A stretch of 64,000 nucleotides of DNA from NCBI GenBank assembly GCA_963082975.1, contig OY720344.1:77550053-77614052 (forward strand), given 5' to 3'. A program made the translations under genes and the position numbers. Source of the stretch: Labia minor (taxonomy: Eukaryota; Arthropoda; Insecta; Dermaptera; Spongiphoridae). The notes below the pieces were generated by a model. That model ran no database searches and had not been told where the DNA came from. It saw only the letters and a program-made list of their open reading frames with translations. Positions within the stretch are counted from its first letter, which is position 1. Each line of letters begins with the position of its first letter. Positions 1 to 11,440 of the stretch are shown in pieces.

Positions 1-365
1 TTTGAACCCATCACTCTCAAGTTTCAAAGTTCATGATTATCACACTTGAATAAGGCTTCAATATATGAATACATTTATATTTATACGCTTATAATATTTT
101 ATACTATCATGAAAACAAATCTGTTTTATTCATTTTTTGTTTTTCATAAAAAATTTTAAAACTTTAAATTTTTTTTTAGTCAAACGCAAGCAGACAGAGA
201 GAGGGTATCAAAAGCTAAACTACCCTAACCACTTGTTTAATTATTATTATTTTTCAATATCAATTAAGAAATTTGAAGATTTTAATAAAATAAATCATTT
301 TTTTTTACTTATTTATTTGTATGTTTTTTTTATAAATATAAATTATTAGTAAAAAGTTATTTTAA
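1..365. other. AT-rich stretch, nothing recognised
   Basis: Long A and T runs with stop codons in all frames. The only open frame of any size (137-349) is lysine/phenylalanine/tyrosine-rich low-complexity translation. I see no repeat copy or RNA gene here. Confidence 0.6.
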
Positions 366-690
366 TGTTTCCATGCGATGCTTGGGTCTAGCAAAGTCCA
401 TCCAATCCGAACGGATTGGATGTGGGAGGCAGGGGGCCCTTCTCGCTGTGGGGTCCCGGGGCGGTCTTCACTGCTCGTGTTTGACATGGCGTCCTGGCAT
501 TTATTAATGATGATCAGGCCTGATAACATCGGACGGAATGCCTGTCTGTATGGGGTCCTTGGGAGGGGGTGGATGGTAAAGCCCTCGTCACAATGCTTCA
601 TTGGCCAGCAGATGACCACGGATGATTGCGATTAATTAACGATTAGCGATTCCCTCGATTGAGTTGTCGTTTGAGTAGAAAAGCGAAGAA
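366..690. promoter_or_regulatory. Balanced-composition island, candidate conserved non-coding element
   Basis: About 325 bp of high-complexity, GC-richer sequence stands out abruptly from AT-rich flanks. It contains a near-perfect palindrome at 399-422 (11-bp arms, 2-bp centre), a GGGTCCCGGGG block, a TGATCAGGCCTGATAAC segment and, near its 3' edge, homeodomain-type TAATTAA and GATTA cores. Overlapping 85-codon open frames exist on both strands, but neither resembles a known protein and they mirror each other, as expected from GC-rich DNA. A cis-regulatory element is the best reading; an unrecognised short exon is the alternative. No target gene is visible. Confidence 0.35.
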
Positions 691-1240
691 ATCAGCCAAA
701 TAACCAATTAACTAAAGACTAAGCCGTTTAGTCATTTCCTTTACAATTCTTTTATTATTTTTTTTTTTAATTTTCCTTTTTAATCTCTCACTATCTCCTT
801 CTCTCTTTCTAATTTTTATTTTTTATATATTGAATATAATTCTTCTAATTTCATTTAAATTTTTCATCCATTTTGTCAATGGACAAAAATAATATTTTTC
901 GGTTTTTTTCCATTAATTCGATACGTTCTAAATTTAAATTATTTGTTATTTTTTATTTTAAGCATATTTCCGGGTGAATGATATAAATAATCAATAAGGA
1001 ATATTTTCCACTGAAATAAAATCATTTTGAAGAGTTCATATATCTCTTCCTTTCTTGTCTCGGAAGAAAAATATGTTTTGTTCTTTGTTAAAAATTGGAT
1101 TGTTGATTTATTATCATTGATATGGGGAGACATTGTAACTAAATATTACCTCTCTCTTTCTCTTTCTATTTTCCATTTAATATATAATTATATTTATATA
1201 TTTTATTTTGACAAAAATATCTTTCAGTCCAGGCAATTTA
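691..1240. other. AT-rich stretch with pyrimidine tracts, nothing recognised
   Basis: T- and CT-rich runs (for example 770-830 and 1150-1170) and stop-dense frames. No transposon signature was found. Confidence 0.6.
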
Positions 1241-1565
1241 TTACTATCACGCAAAAACGGTTTGAGCTAGAATAATGAAATTTGGTACACGGGCATTATT
1301 CAAAACTTTTGAGAAATGTAGCTCATTCGGAAGAGGACCATTACCTACCAAGTTTGCATTTTTTGTTCCTCTAAACTGACAATAAAAATAAAGTATATGT
1401 TTGATAGTTTTTCACATGATGAAAAATTGTATAAAACTGCTATATATGGAATTTCAGCTTGATTGAATGACTGAGAGTAACGGAATTAATTTTTTAACAC
1501 GTTGACTGGCAATCACGCGCCAGCACGTAACGTGGTGTCATCAACAAAGATCCCAACACGCACTG

Positions 1566-1626
<61 letters not shown>

Positions 1627-1720
1627 TATTAATTTTATTTTATAATTTAATTTTAATTTAAATATAATATATGTTAATTAATCCAATTTAAATTTGTGAG
1701 ATAGTCGACTAGAGATACTC
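1241..1720 (+). repeat. Family X interspersed repeat, copy 1, partial
   Basis: Begins in the body of the repeat (ACGCAAAAACGGTTTGAGC at about 1250), runs through the conserved block with CACGCGCCAGCACGT, and ends near the GAGATAGTCGA motif at about 1698-1708. The hairpin end of the family is missing. A pure (TA)n tract at 1569-1621 has expanded inside the AT-rich part of the element. Orientation matches the copy at 5518-6110. Confidence 0.7.
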
Positions 1721-2514
1721 GAAATTTATTTTTTTTAATTTTTTTATTTTTTTAGTGGAAAATTCACTATTTAAATACATCTGGATACAATCGCCTTCTC
1801 CTGTATTAGCTTATGCTATTTAAAGACCCCTCTTATTATTATATAATCATTCCAATCTTCGTTAAGGATGAACCATGTGATAATATGAACCAACACTGAA
1901 AAAATAATATACCTATTTATTTTTCGATTTCGATTTTGAAAATTACGAATTGAAAAGTTTTTGGAATCAAAAAATCAAAATATATGTTTCAAATAACATA
2001 TTAGAACGCAAAAATAATATAATTGCAATGATTCATGTGGCCGTCGTTGGTAATTTTTAATTATAAATAGATCTAGTTTTATAAAACTCTTTTAATAATT
2101 TTATAATAAATAAATATAATTTTATATTGATTTAAAGATTTAAGCTTATATTAGACAAACAAAATGTAATACAAAAAAAATATATATAGGTATTTATTAA
2201 ACCTTTATTTATTCGATTTATTTTACAAATGAAATTATGTACTATTAGAGTTGAAATTATATTTTTGATTTCATTAAAGCGACTCGTAGTGGAGTTACGA
2301 AATTGTGCCCTGGATATTTTTTTCTCCTCTTAAATCTTAGTATTATTATTATTAAGGATTCAAAATCGGAATTAAATAAATTGAAATTAGTTTAATCTGA
2401 TACTTGAATTTGAATTTCTGATTTATGTATTTTGACTTATATTCTATTTAATTTATGAATCGAGTAAAACAAATAGAAATGTGTTGATTAACTAATCAAA
2501 ATAGAAAGAAAATG
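1721..2514. other. AT-rich stretch, nothing recognised
   Basis: Stop-dense, low-complexity AT sequence. No repeat family or open frame could be supported. Confidence 0.6.
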
Positions 2515-2780
2515 ATTGGTCATTGATACAAATCCGGTCAATCGGCTGCTGATGAAGTCACTTATCATCGAGAAATTTACCGAAACATATTCGGATGTTT
2601 GATGATAATGATGAGTTGACGGTGTCATCGGATTTCCATCCATGAATGGCAAGTCACTCTGTTGACACCACAAGGGCACCACGCCAACAAGATGACATTC
2701 ATTTGCTAAATGAAAAAGGGCATCATTCAAGGAGATAATTAGTCGCCCCCACAAAACATTCATTTTATATTCACGCATAT
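2515..2780. promoter_or_regulatory. Balanced-composition island, candidate non-coding element
   Basis: About 265 bp of non-repetitive sequence with ordinary base composition between AT-rich flanks. A 96-codon minus-strand frame spans it, but the translation (rich in S, T, H, L) has no domain I recognise and runs on into AT-rich DNA. It could be a regulatory element or an unrecognised exon; the sequence does not decide. Confidence 0.25.
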
Positions 2781-3254
2781 TAATTATCTAAGTGGATAAT
2801 CACTACCCAGTTTCGAGAGTAATTTCGTGGAAATTGAATTGCATCAGGGTTTTCCAACGAGCACTGTTTACTAAAAATAGATATAAAAATTCCAAATTAT
2901 AAACTCGTGGATGGACATTATGGTAATCAAACAAAACACTTAGGTTTATTATATAATAATTCATTTGAATTATAAGCAAATAAACAAAATAAAATGTTAG
3001 ATTTTATAAATAGACTCCCATTCTCTTAATATATTCTACATTAACACATTAAATGACTGAATTAAAGAACAATTTTATAATGTATAGATCAAGGGCGTAG
3101 CATTTTATATTATTTTTTTTTTTGGAATGAAAAAGGAAGGAAGAGCTACAAAAATTATTTAAATTAAAAATATACCTAATCTTTTTATAATTTAAATAAA
3201 CTATTAATTAGATGTTTTTAGCTAATTAAAAAAAACATTTAATAAATATAAGGT
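2781..3254. other. AT-rich stretch, nothing recognised
   Basis: AT-rich with no open frame or repeat match found by eye. Confidence 0.55.
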
Positions 3255-3960
3255 AATTAGGAGAAAATATCATTTGGATGGAGGTGGCCCATACCCTAGC
3301 TTAGTAGTGAAGGTATATTAATCTATATATATGTATATATTGTTAAAATTTGAAAATGTAGAAAAATTTAAATACATAGGTTCTGTAATCACCAAAGATA
3401 ATAATATTCGAGAAGAATTTAAATCGAAGTTATAATAGGGTAACCCCTGTTGTCATGCAGTAAAGGGGCTTATCTCGTCAAAATTATTATCCAAGGGAAT
3501 CAAAATTAAAATATATATAAATCAATTATTTTGCCTGTTATATTATGTGGCTGCGAGGCATGGTCTATGTCCCTGGGAGACGAGAGTAGATTTAGAGTAT
3601 TTAAGAATACGATTTTCAGTATTTATATGGGGCAAAGAAAGAGGAGGTCACAGGGGCATGGCGGAGACTGCATAACGAGGAATTGCATGACCTCTATGCA
3701 TCTCCAGACAGTAATAAAATCAAGAAGAGAGCGATGGGTAGGGCACATGGTAGAGGAAAGAATGGTGAAAAATAAATAATTAGGAGGCCAATTGGGAAAC
3801 GTCCGCTTGGAAAACGAAGGATGTGGTGGGTGGATAATGTAGGAAGGGACGTGAGGTTAGGAGTTAGATTGTTATGGGTTATAGAAAAATGGTTTCAGCG
3901 GCCAAGCACTTTTGGGTTCCGTAGAGCCACATAGATAGATAGATATTGTATATTGTATAT
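3255..3960 (+). mobile_element. GATA-tailed LINE, 3' fragment (copy a) with an older LINE scrap in front
   Basis: From about 3345 to 3950 this is the 3' end of the LINE family also present at 7350-10760, 30389-30971 and 46488-47045. It encodes a degraded C-terminal part of the reverse transcriptase polyprotein: residues like VILCGCEAWSMSLGDESRFR, then the WVGHM and GNVRLENEGCGGW region with stops and frameshifts, ending before a GATAGATAGATA tail at about 3937. The element is 5'-truncated, as is usual for LINEs. At 3257-3330 a shorter segment resembles the tail-proximal part of a more diverged subfamily (compare 5150-5345 and 48690-49020). No intact frame remains. Confidence 0.75.
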
Positions 3961-5149
3961 TAGTATAAAGATTATGAATAAAGTTAATCCTTACAAATAT
4001 AAATTGAACTATACAAATTTTGGAAGTTGTTTTTATTATTTTAAATTTAACTCTCCCTCCGTCTAGGCAGCCACAAATTATTCCAATATCTTTGCCCAGA
4101 GTATATAATTGTCATAATATATATATTCTTGATTATTTATATACAAATATTAATTTTTAAACCATAAAGGAAAGGGATCATTTTCGATTACACACTTTTT
4201 AATCCCACTTCTTTGGCCACTTTTTTAACTCCCTCCAATCTCTTATAAACATTTTAATAAATATCACCTTCACACATTCTTTCTCCTCTACCTCCATCTT
4301 TACTTTTTATTTGGATACAAATTAACAAATAATATTTTTTTTTTAAATTTCTATTCACTAATTAAAACAAATACATATATTTTTCCATTCAAAAACTTTC
4401 TCAAAGAAATTTGAAATTTGATGTGATTAAAAACAAATTGTCCAGATTTTTTTTTTCACCTTATCGATTTGAATTTCTATTGTTGTTATGTTAGGATTAG
4501 CCTAGAAATAAAAAAATAAAGAAGCGCGCGATCATCTTGAAACATCTGTTTACATATTAGAAAGTACAGAATGTCATTTCATCGTTCAAATTAAAATGAT
4601 AATAATTTTCTCTAGAAAAGTTGGTATAATTTTTATCAATAAATATCTTTCGCATTCTAGGCATAAATCACTAGAGCAACTTTCCAATTAATCGTTAGTG
4701 CCTTGCGCTTCACGATTATATTATTCTTCTTTAATATTATTATTATACTTTCACTTGCTAAGCTAATTATCATCAATTTTCTATTTGAATTGAAAAAAAA
4801 AAATAGTTTATATGGTCGATTTGTAGAAATTTATACTTATCTTTAATTCATAATTTTAAAGTTCCCAATTTCCAATAAGAAAATTATTTTATTGTATTTC
4901 TTCAAGATTTGAAATTTTTATTGCTAAAATGAAGGATGACAATCGAAGAAGATAGAGAAGGTTGAATTTGTTGGTTTTTGTATGATCAAGATCATAGCGA
5001 CATAATTATTAGAACAGGGGAACTTTGTATTAGTTAGTTTTAGATTATATAATTACGAATTATTTCTTTAATATTAATTTAAAAAATATATTAATTCATA
5101 ATGATAGTGATTAAATAATGGGTAAACATATGGTTAAACATAAATTAAA
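3961..5149. other. AT-rich stretch, nothing recognised
   Basis: Stop-dense sequence, A/T homopolymers and short CT-rich patches (4190-4310). No repeat or gene could be supported. Confidence 0.55.
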
Positions 5150-5345
5150 TCATTAAGTAGAGAAGGTTGCAATGGGCGGTACACCTCATTCTAATGGATA
5201 AGGAAATTTGTTTATAAAGAAACGATCCCTGGTTAAATCAAGAGTCTGCTGATCCGATAATATAAAGGAAGATAGAAGGAATTAGGAGAAAAACTGAATT
5301 GGATGGAGATATGGGATTGCTTCAATCAAAGGCTTTCAAGTTCTT
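5150..5345 (+). mobile_element. Highly degraded LINE 3' end
   Basis: The order of motifs follows the LINE family tail: a GGAAGATAGAAGGAATTAG segment, then an AATTGGATGGAGAT segment, then a GGCTTTCAAGTTCTTG segment matching the AAKNFRVP-coding end of better copies, followed by a GATAT remnant. Many substitutions show an old insertion. It looks closest to the pieces at 3257 and 48690, suggesting a separate older subfamily. Confidence 0.5.
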
Positions 5346-5517
5346 GTGATATAGAAAGATGTAAAAGTTTTATATTAAGATAGATCATATTCAGTTGGAT
5401 TCATTTTCTAAATTCAAAACATGTATATAGGGATAGATGTTTTTGAATAAATAGTCCTTTTTATTGTATTAGTTTATTTTTGTTTTTAGTGTTGTATAAA
5501 TTAATTTTGTAATTTTT

Positions 5518-6110
5518 TACTATCTCGCCAGACAGTATTGCGATCATGAAAATTTCCTTGTTGAGATTTTGATGTTTTTATACGTTTTGAAGGTCCCTCA
5601 GTCATTTTCACTAAGGTTGAGAAAAATGGATGTCTCTGTGTGTGTAGACAAGATTATTTAAAAATGGTTTGAGCTGGTATAATGAAATTTGGTACATGGG
5701 ATTTATTCAAAATTCATAGTTTTCTATCAACTTTTGAGAAATATAGCTCATTCGAAAGTGGACCATTACCTACCACGTTTTCATTTTTTCCTTTAAAATG
5801 ACCGTAAAAATAAAGATATGTTTGATAGTTTTTCACATGATGGAAAATTGTATAAAACTGCTATATATAGAATTTCAGCTTGATTGAATCGCTGAAAGTA
5901 CCGGAATTAATTTTTTAACACGTTGACTGGCATTCACGCGCCAGCACGTGACGTGGTGCAATCAACAAAGAGCTAAACACGCGCTGGTTTAATAAATATT
6001 ATTTATTAATTTCAATTTATAATTTATAATTAATTAAATTTAATATAAATATAATATATGTGTTAATTAATCCAATTCTAATTTGCGAGATAGTAGAGTG
6101 GCGACACTCC
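5518..6110 (+). repeat. Family X interspersed repeat, copy 2, near full length
   Basis: Starts with the hairpin end (TACTATCTCGCCAGACAGTA, an imperfect stem), passes through the TATACGTTTTGAAGGTCCCT block, a short TG-rich stretch, the AAAATGGTTTGAGCTGG block, the CACGCGCCAGCACGTGACG block and an AT-rich part, and ends with GCGAGATAGTAGAGTGGCGACACTCC. The two ends share the inverted motif ACTATCTCGC / GCGAGATAGT. There is no coding potential. Class unknown: features recall HINE or MITE elements, but I cannot assign it to a named superfamily. Confidence 0.8.
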
Positions 6111-6364
6111 AGATTTTTTTTTATATTTGCAGTACACTATATACTTTATTTTTATATTAAGGTTAATTAATAGATTAAATTATTTATTTTCGTTTATTTT
6201 TCGAAAAATTCAATATTATCTGTGTTGTCTTTTTGATCATAGCTATCAGTGATGTTAGTAAACAATAAAAAATTAAATAGATTCGTTAAAAATGGGATAC
6301 GTGGGAAAATTGAATTTGTCTTTTCACAGTCCCTGTTAAGTGTTATTGTTATTAAATCGAAGAC
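6111..6364. other. AT-rich stretch, nothing recognised
   Basis: A minus-strand open frame of 62 codons covers part of this stretch but has low-complexity composition and no recognisable motif. Confidence 0.5.
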
Positions 6365-6530
6365 GTTGTGGATGAAAAGCAAATTGGGGGGTTAGGGGGT
6401 GTGTGCGAGTGACACGCTTGCTACCTGCTGTCCAGAAAACAAGTGCTTACTTAAATAATATTTACCCAGGGCAAAGGGAGAGCCAATATTGACCTAGGGT
6501 CTTGATCTTCAATATTTAGAAGATTGCTTT
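6365..6530. promoter_or_regulatory. Balanced-composition island
   Basis: A short G-rich, high-complexity segment with GGGGGGTTAGGGGGTGTGTG at about 6387 and non-repetitive sequence after it. No open frame. Listed as a possible regulatory element on composition only. Confidence 0.2.
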
Positions 6531-7340
6531 GTGTTAATATTTTTTCTATTCATTTAATAAAATGAATTATTAAAAAAAATCTAACCGGTAAATAAATAAA
6601 TAAATATATAAAAGCTCTAAACCTCAAATAAAAAGAGATAAGTATTTTTTTTAATCTTCTGTTGTTTATTATTTTCAATTTTTAAATTCATTTTTTTTTT
6701 CTCTAATTAATTTTATGATTTTCCAAAAAGTAATTTATTTTCTTAAAAATAAAAAAACTATCTTGATGAAATATAATTAATAAAATGAAATTATTTCGTA
6801 AAAAGTGTTCCTTTTTGAATTATAAAAACATAAATTTAGCATTATTTAAATTTTCATTAAACAGTTTGTGGAAATTTCATCAGTCCCTCATAATTCATAT
6901 ATAAATGGTCACAAACCTCCAATTATAATTATAAATTTAGGGAATAAGTAGGGCTTGAAATTAAGTGGGCAATCCAAGTCACGTACTGGGAGAAAACAAT
7001 AATGAGAATTAAAGAAGTCTTCGAATTTAAAAGTGTTATAGTATCATTTTCCTATTTTTATTCATAAAAATTTGATATGTATTGTATGTTGGAGAACATA
7101 TACATTTTTTTGTAAGATATAAAAATCTCTAAAACCAAATCTTATAGGTTATAATAATGACAATAATATAATAATAATAATAAATAAAATATTTTCATAC
7201 AATAGATAGTACTAACAATAAGATATGAAGTCCAATAAACAAATAATAATTAAACATTTAAATATAAAGTTAAAACTAATTGTAATTATGTGGTACCTAA
7301 TAAATAAATCGATGGATTAATACAATAATATTTTAAAAAT
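6531..7340. other. AT-rich stretch, nothing recognised
   Basis: AT-rich with small (AAT)n and (TAAA)n runs (around 6592-6604 and 7150-7190). No gene or recognisable element. Confidence 0.6.
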
Positions 7341-7349
7341 ATGGTGAAA

Positions 7350-8433
7350 TATTATATCTATCTATCTCTGTGGCTCTACGAAACTCGAAAGTTCTTGGCC
7401 GCAGCAACCACACTTCTCCAAGTGTCCCTATTCAGAACCACAACCCTCCAATCCCTCTGCTCTCCCATCTCTCTCACGTCCCTTCCTACATTATCCACCC
7501 ACCGCGTTCTTGGTCTTCCAAGCGGGCGTTTCCCACTCACCGCAGCCTTCTCGATTTTATAATTCTAACTATATCTGGAGATGCATAGAGGTCATGCAAT
7601 TCCTCGTTATGCAATCTTCGCCATTTCCCGGTGACCTCATCTTCTTTGGCCCATAAATGCTTCGCAGAATCCTATTCTCAAATACTCTAAATCTACTCTC
7701 GTCACCTAAGGTCATGGACCATGCCTCACTCCCATATAATACAACCGGTAAAATAATTGTTTTATATATTTTAATTTTTATCCACTTTGATAATAATTTG
7801 GACGCGATAAGCCCCTTTACGGCATGATAACAGGCGTTTCCCGATTGTAACCTCGCTTTAAATTCTCCTCGAATATTATTATCTTTCGTTATTACAGAAC
7901 TTAAGTATTTAAATTTTTCTACATTTTCAAATTCTACATTTTGTATATTAAGACTTTGTGTTAATACTATTCCTCTCTGTTACTTAATACTTTGTCTTAG
8001 CATTATTAATTTCTAGTCCCACCTCTTTTCCTGCTTCGATTAATTTTTCTACGCTATTTTTAATTGCATTTGCCGAATCTCCTATTATATTTAAGTCGTC
8101 TGCGTAACCTAATATTTGAATTTTTTTATTTAATCCGATTCCGTTTGTTTTTTCCCCAATTTGTATAATTACATATTCCAGAACTAAATTAAATAAAATT
8201 GGTGATAATGCGTTTCCTTGTTTTAACCCATTCCGAATTTCGAAAGTTTCTGATAGTTTATTCCCACATCTTACTCTTCCTTTACTACTTTCAGGACAAA
8301 TTTGAATCATACGTGCTAGTTTTTTTGGAATTCCCATTAAGATCAAGATTTGAAAAAGTTTTTCCCGGTCTATTGAGTCATATGCTTTTGTCAAGTCTAC
8401 AAACAATTGGTGAACAGAGATATTGAATTCGCG
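7350..8433 (-). pseudogene. GATA-tailed LINE (copy b): C-terminal reverse transcriptase half
   Basis: On the minus strand this half starts at the insertion junction and reads REFNISVHQLFVDLTKAYDS (RT motif A, first catalytic Asp), then GLKQGNALSPILFN (motif B) and LGYADDLNIIGDS (motif C, YADD). It continues through NNAKTKY, where a stop near 7984 ends the open frame. Beyond, other frames give VILPVVLYGSEAWSMTLGDE and end at AAKNFRVP, followed by a CAGAGATAGATAGATA tail at about 7353-7370. The family makes a reverse transcriptase that copies its own RNA at a nicked target. This copy has frameshifts and stops and is dead. The 197-codon open frame 7984-8577 is chimeric: its first ~47 residues come from the inserted Helentron. 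LINE clade not assigned. Confidence 0.85.
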
Positions 8434-10139
8434 TTTTTGAAGTGAAAACTTCTTTAGCGGCGTTGAGCACTTTTGCGGATGGGGAAAAAATATAGATTTC
8501 GCGTGAGATTCCAAAACGACACCGACCCGACCGGCCGACCGATATACGCATGCGCAATACGCCAGAATGTTAGACACTAAACTTCTGATACATTCTTTAC
8601 GAAATTTTACATATTTGCCATATTAAATATTATTATTTATATTTACATTAATAATCAGTATTACTAAATTATGTATATATAAAATAAAATATTTTAATAT
8701 ATTATTATGTGTTAAATTATATTAAATTAATTTCTAATATATTTATATAATTTAAAATTAATTTCAGAATATATATATATATATATTAAATTATATACTA
8801 TATATAATATATTATATAATATATATTTTAATAAATTAATTTTTAAATATGTGTGTGTGTGTGTGTGTGTGTGACCGTAAAAATAAAGATATATGTTTGA
8901 TAATTTTTCACATGATTAATAATTGTATAAAACTGCTATATATAGAATTTCAGCCTGATAGAATCGCTGAAAGTACCAGAATTAATTTTTTTACACTGGA
9001 AATCTCACGCGCCAACACGTGACGTGGTGCCATCAACAAAGAGCCAAACACTCCACTATCCACTCGACTATCTTGCAAATTTGAATTTGATTAAATAATA
9101 TTTATTAATTTAAATTAAATTAAATTAATTAAATTATAATTTAATAAATATTATTTATAACATCAAAAACATGAAAATCTCAACATCGAAAATTGAATTG
9201 CTGAAAGTACCAGAATTAATTTTTTAACACTGGAAATCTCACGCGCCAACACGTGACGTGGTGCCATCAAAAGAGAGCCAAACTTTCGCTGGTTTAATAA
9301 ATATTATTTATTAATTTTAATTTATAATTGAATTAATTTAATTTAATTTAAATTAATATATGTTATTTAATCCAATTCAAATTTGCGAGATATGCTGAAT
9401 ATGCTTTTAAATAAAAAAAATTTTCAAGAAAGTAATTGGAATTATTAATATTAAGAATCAATAAATAAATTTATTAAATATACATTTAAACATGTAAATT
9501 AATCTATATATAAATTTAATAAATATTCAAACAATAATTGAAACAATATAAATAAAACGATTCAATATTTTACTTACATTGTGATTTATATTTTTATTTT
9601 TATTACAACTATTATTATGGGTATGTTATTTTTGGCAGTTTAAAAAAAATTAAAAATATTAATAAAATTTATCAAAATAATAATTTGAAAAGATTTCCAA
9701 TTATTTTTATTTATTTATTGTAAATTTTTCAATGTAACCATGGTAACCATAAATAGACTTTTACCAAAATATTACTATTTAAATTAATTTTGGATAAATT
9801 AATTTTGGACTTAACTACACTAAAACCTTCCCTGGGACGCCCACAACAATCCCTGAAAGTTTCATCGCAATCGGACGGGTAGTTTTTGAGTATTTGACAG
9901 ACACACACACACAGACAGACAGACAGACAGACATATATATATATATTCATACACATCGTATTTTTAATATTTTTGTAATAATAATCAGTTTGCTGAAAAA
10001 AATAATTATGAATTTTATATATATATATATACGTATATAAATTTCATTTTTCTCGTGAAGCTGGTGCGCATTCCGTCTGCTTTCAAATTTCTTACGCACA
10101 AGTTTTCACTTCTGTCGGCCAGTCCCACGACTGCCAATT
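8434..10139 (+). mobile_element. Helentron-like element inserted into the LINE reverse transcriptase
   Basis: Left edge: a T run followed by the subterminal repeat GAAGTGAAAACTT (8439-8451) and then CTTTAGCGGCG, an edge also seen at 24641. Right edge: the inverted copy AAGTTTTCACTTC (10100-10112), then a small stem-loop (CAGTC/GACTG around a CCAC loop) and CTGCCAATT at 10131-10139. The right-hand ~445 bp (9695-10139) is almost identical to the HINE at 36544-37010, including a TCTG/ACAG microsatellite and a TA run. LINE coding resumes on both sides. Paired subterminal inverted repeats, a 3' stem-loop, a tetranucleotide core and insertion at T-runs are the described structure of Helentrons and their non-autonomous HINEs (DINE-1 type). 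No Rep/helicase frame is present, so it is non-autonomous. The exact last base on the right (10139 or up to 10143) is uncertain. Confidence 0.7.
8843..9400. repeat. Family X copy 3, scrambled mosaic inside the Helentron
   Basis: A (GT)n run (8850-8872) leads directly into the GACCGTAAAAATAAAG block in forward orientation (to about 9045). Next comes an inverted piece beginning CCACTCGACTATCTTGC (about 9058) that also carries CTCAACATCGAAAATT (about 9180). Then a second forward piece with CTGAAAGTACCAGAATT and CACGCGCCAACACGTGACG (9193-9260) runs to a GCGAGATA remnant at about 9386. Parts of the family appear twice and in both orientations, so this is a rearranged copy, not one insertion. Confidence 0.65.
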
Positions 10140-10760
10140 CGACTTTTTTTTTCTAATATCTGCCTTAATGAGAATATCTGATCTACAATTGATCGGTTTG
10201 GCCTAAACCCGCACTGATATTCTCCTAATATTTCCTCTGCATATGGTCGTAATTTCATTGAGATAATATTCGAGAGAATCTTTAACGATGTCGTTAAAAG
10301 AGAAATTCCTCTATAGTTATTGCAGTTGGTTCTATTACCCTTCTTAAAGAGTGGTAAAATAACTGCCTCCTGCCATTCTAAAGGAATCTTTTCCTTATGC
10401 CAGATCGAAAGAACTAATTTATGCATTCACTCTACTAAAGGTTTTCCTCCATATTTTAATAATTTATGCATTCACTCTACTAAAGGTTTTCCTCCATATT
10501 TTAATAATTCTGCTGAAATCTCATCTATTTCCTCTGCTTTATTATTTTTGAAATTTCCCATTATCATTTCTAACTCCTCTTCGAGATTAATTTCTGCTGA
10601 GTCTTCTGTTAAGGTTTCTGATCTATTACCTAGATTCGAATTTAATAATTTTTCAAAATAGTTCCTCCATATATTTTTAATTGTAATATTTTTAATAATC
10701 TTATTTTCTATACTTTTATTGGTTAGAATTTTTTTTCTAGAACAAAGACCATGAATAAAT
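10140..10760 (-). pseudogene. GATA-tailed LINE (copy b): N-terminal reverse transcriptase half
   Basis: This is the other side of the LINE split by 8434-10139. The minus strand reads, in order: a LLKYGGKPLVE segment, LVLSIWHKEKIPLEWQEAV, ILPLFKKGNRTNCNNYRGIS (typical start of the RT palm/finger region), LGEYQCGFRPNRS and DQIFSLRQILEKK, where it stops at the junction. On the far side (8433 downward) it continues with REFNISVHQ, the expected next segment. A 45-bp in-frame direct duplication at about 10417-10508 repeats the KYGGKPLVE segment. Upstream of about 10660 (minus-strand 5' side) frames are broken, and the N-terminal endonuclease is not found. Confidence 0.8.
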
Positions 10761-11280
10761 AAATAAATAAAGGTATTACCTAATCATTTATTTAATTTAC
10801 AATTCTTCCGCTTGTTTGATAATTAAATTTATTAAAGAAAAACAACAGAATACAATTAGAATAAGATCATATTGTTTTACTTTCTATTCCTTTTCACTTC
10901 CTCACCCTGTAGAGGTTATCATTTTGTTTTTCTTTTAATTCTAATCAGTATTAATTCTTATTTTTCCCATAACAATTTTCATTTATAATTGAATAACAGG
11001 TATACAATAGAATTAATAATTATTATCGATTTTTATATTACTTTTGAATTGAGTCTTTTTAAAATCTTGGAATCTCTAATTTTAATTTGGAAATTTATTT
11101 TATTGTTTTATAATAAATTATTTTATCATTTATTCTCAATTAAATTACTATCGGTCTTGGTTTAATTTTTTTAAATAAACTTAAATAATAATTAATAGAT
11201 CTCTTAAGTATTTAATAATTTTTCTCTGTATTTCCAATTTCCTACATTATTTTTTCATTTATTGATTTATCCAACCTTTC
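10761..11280. other. AT-rich stretch, nothing recognised
   Basis: AT-rich DNA with no supported feature. Confidence 0.5.
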
Positions 11281-11284
11281 TTTC

Positions 11285-11440
11285 ATACAATTGTACACAC
11301 TCCAATGATCTTATTTAATTTCCGTATAAATGTTGAGAAAATTTTATTTTCAAATACTTTGTATATGTTCTCGTCCTATAATATCATGGACGGTGTCCCA
11401 TTCTCATTTAATAGTTTTATAGATTATAAATTTGATATAT
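11285..11440 (-). mobile_element. Degraded LINE internal fragment
   Basis: On the plus strand the order TTTTCAAATACTTTG, then ATGGACGGTGTCCCATTCTC, then TAATAGTTTTATAGATT matches the antisense of the VVLYGSEAWSM and ESRFRVFENR region seen at 7660-7760, with many changes. It is short and old, without a reading frame. Confidence 0.4.

Noticed and set aside
362-635. Two 85-codon frames on opposite strands in the first island
   Set aside because: They mirror each other in GC-richer DNA, show no domain and no splice context; kept only as a candidate regulatory island.
7984-8577. 197-codon frame as a gene starting at 8577
   Set aside because: The first ~47 codons are Helentron sequence and the rest is a truncated LINE reverse transcriptase; the frame is an accident of nested insertion.
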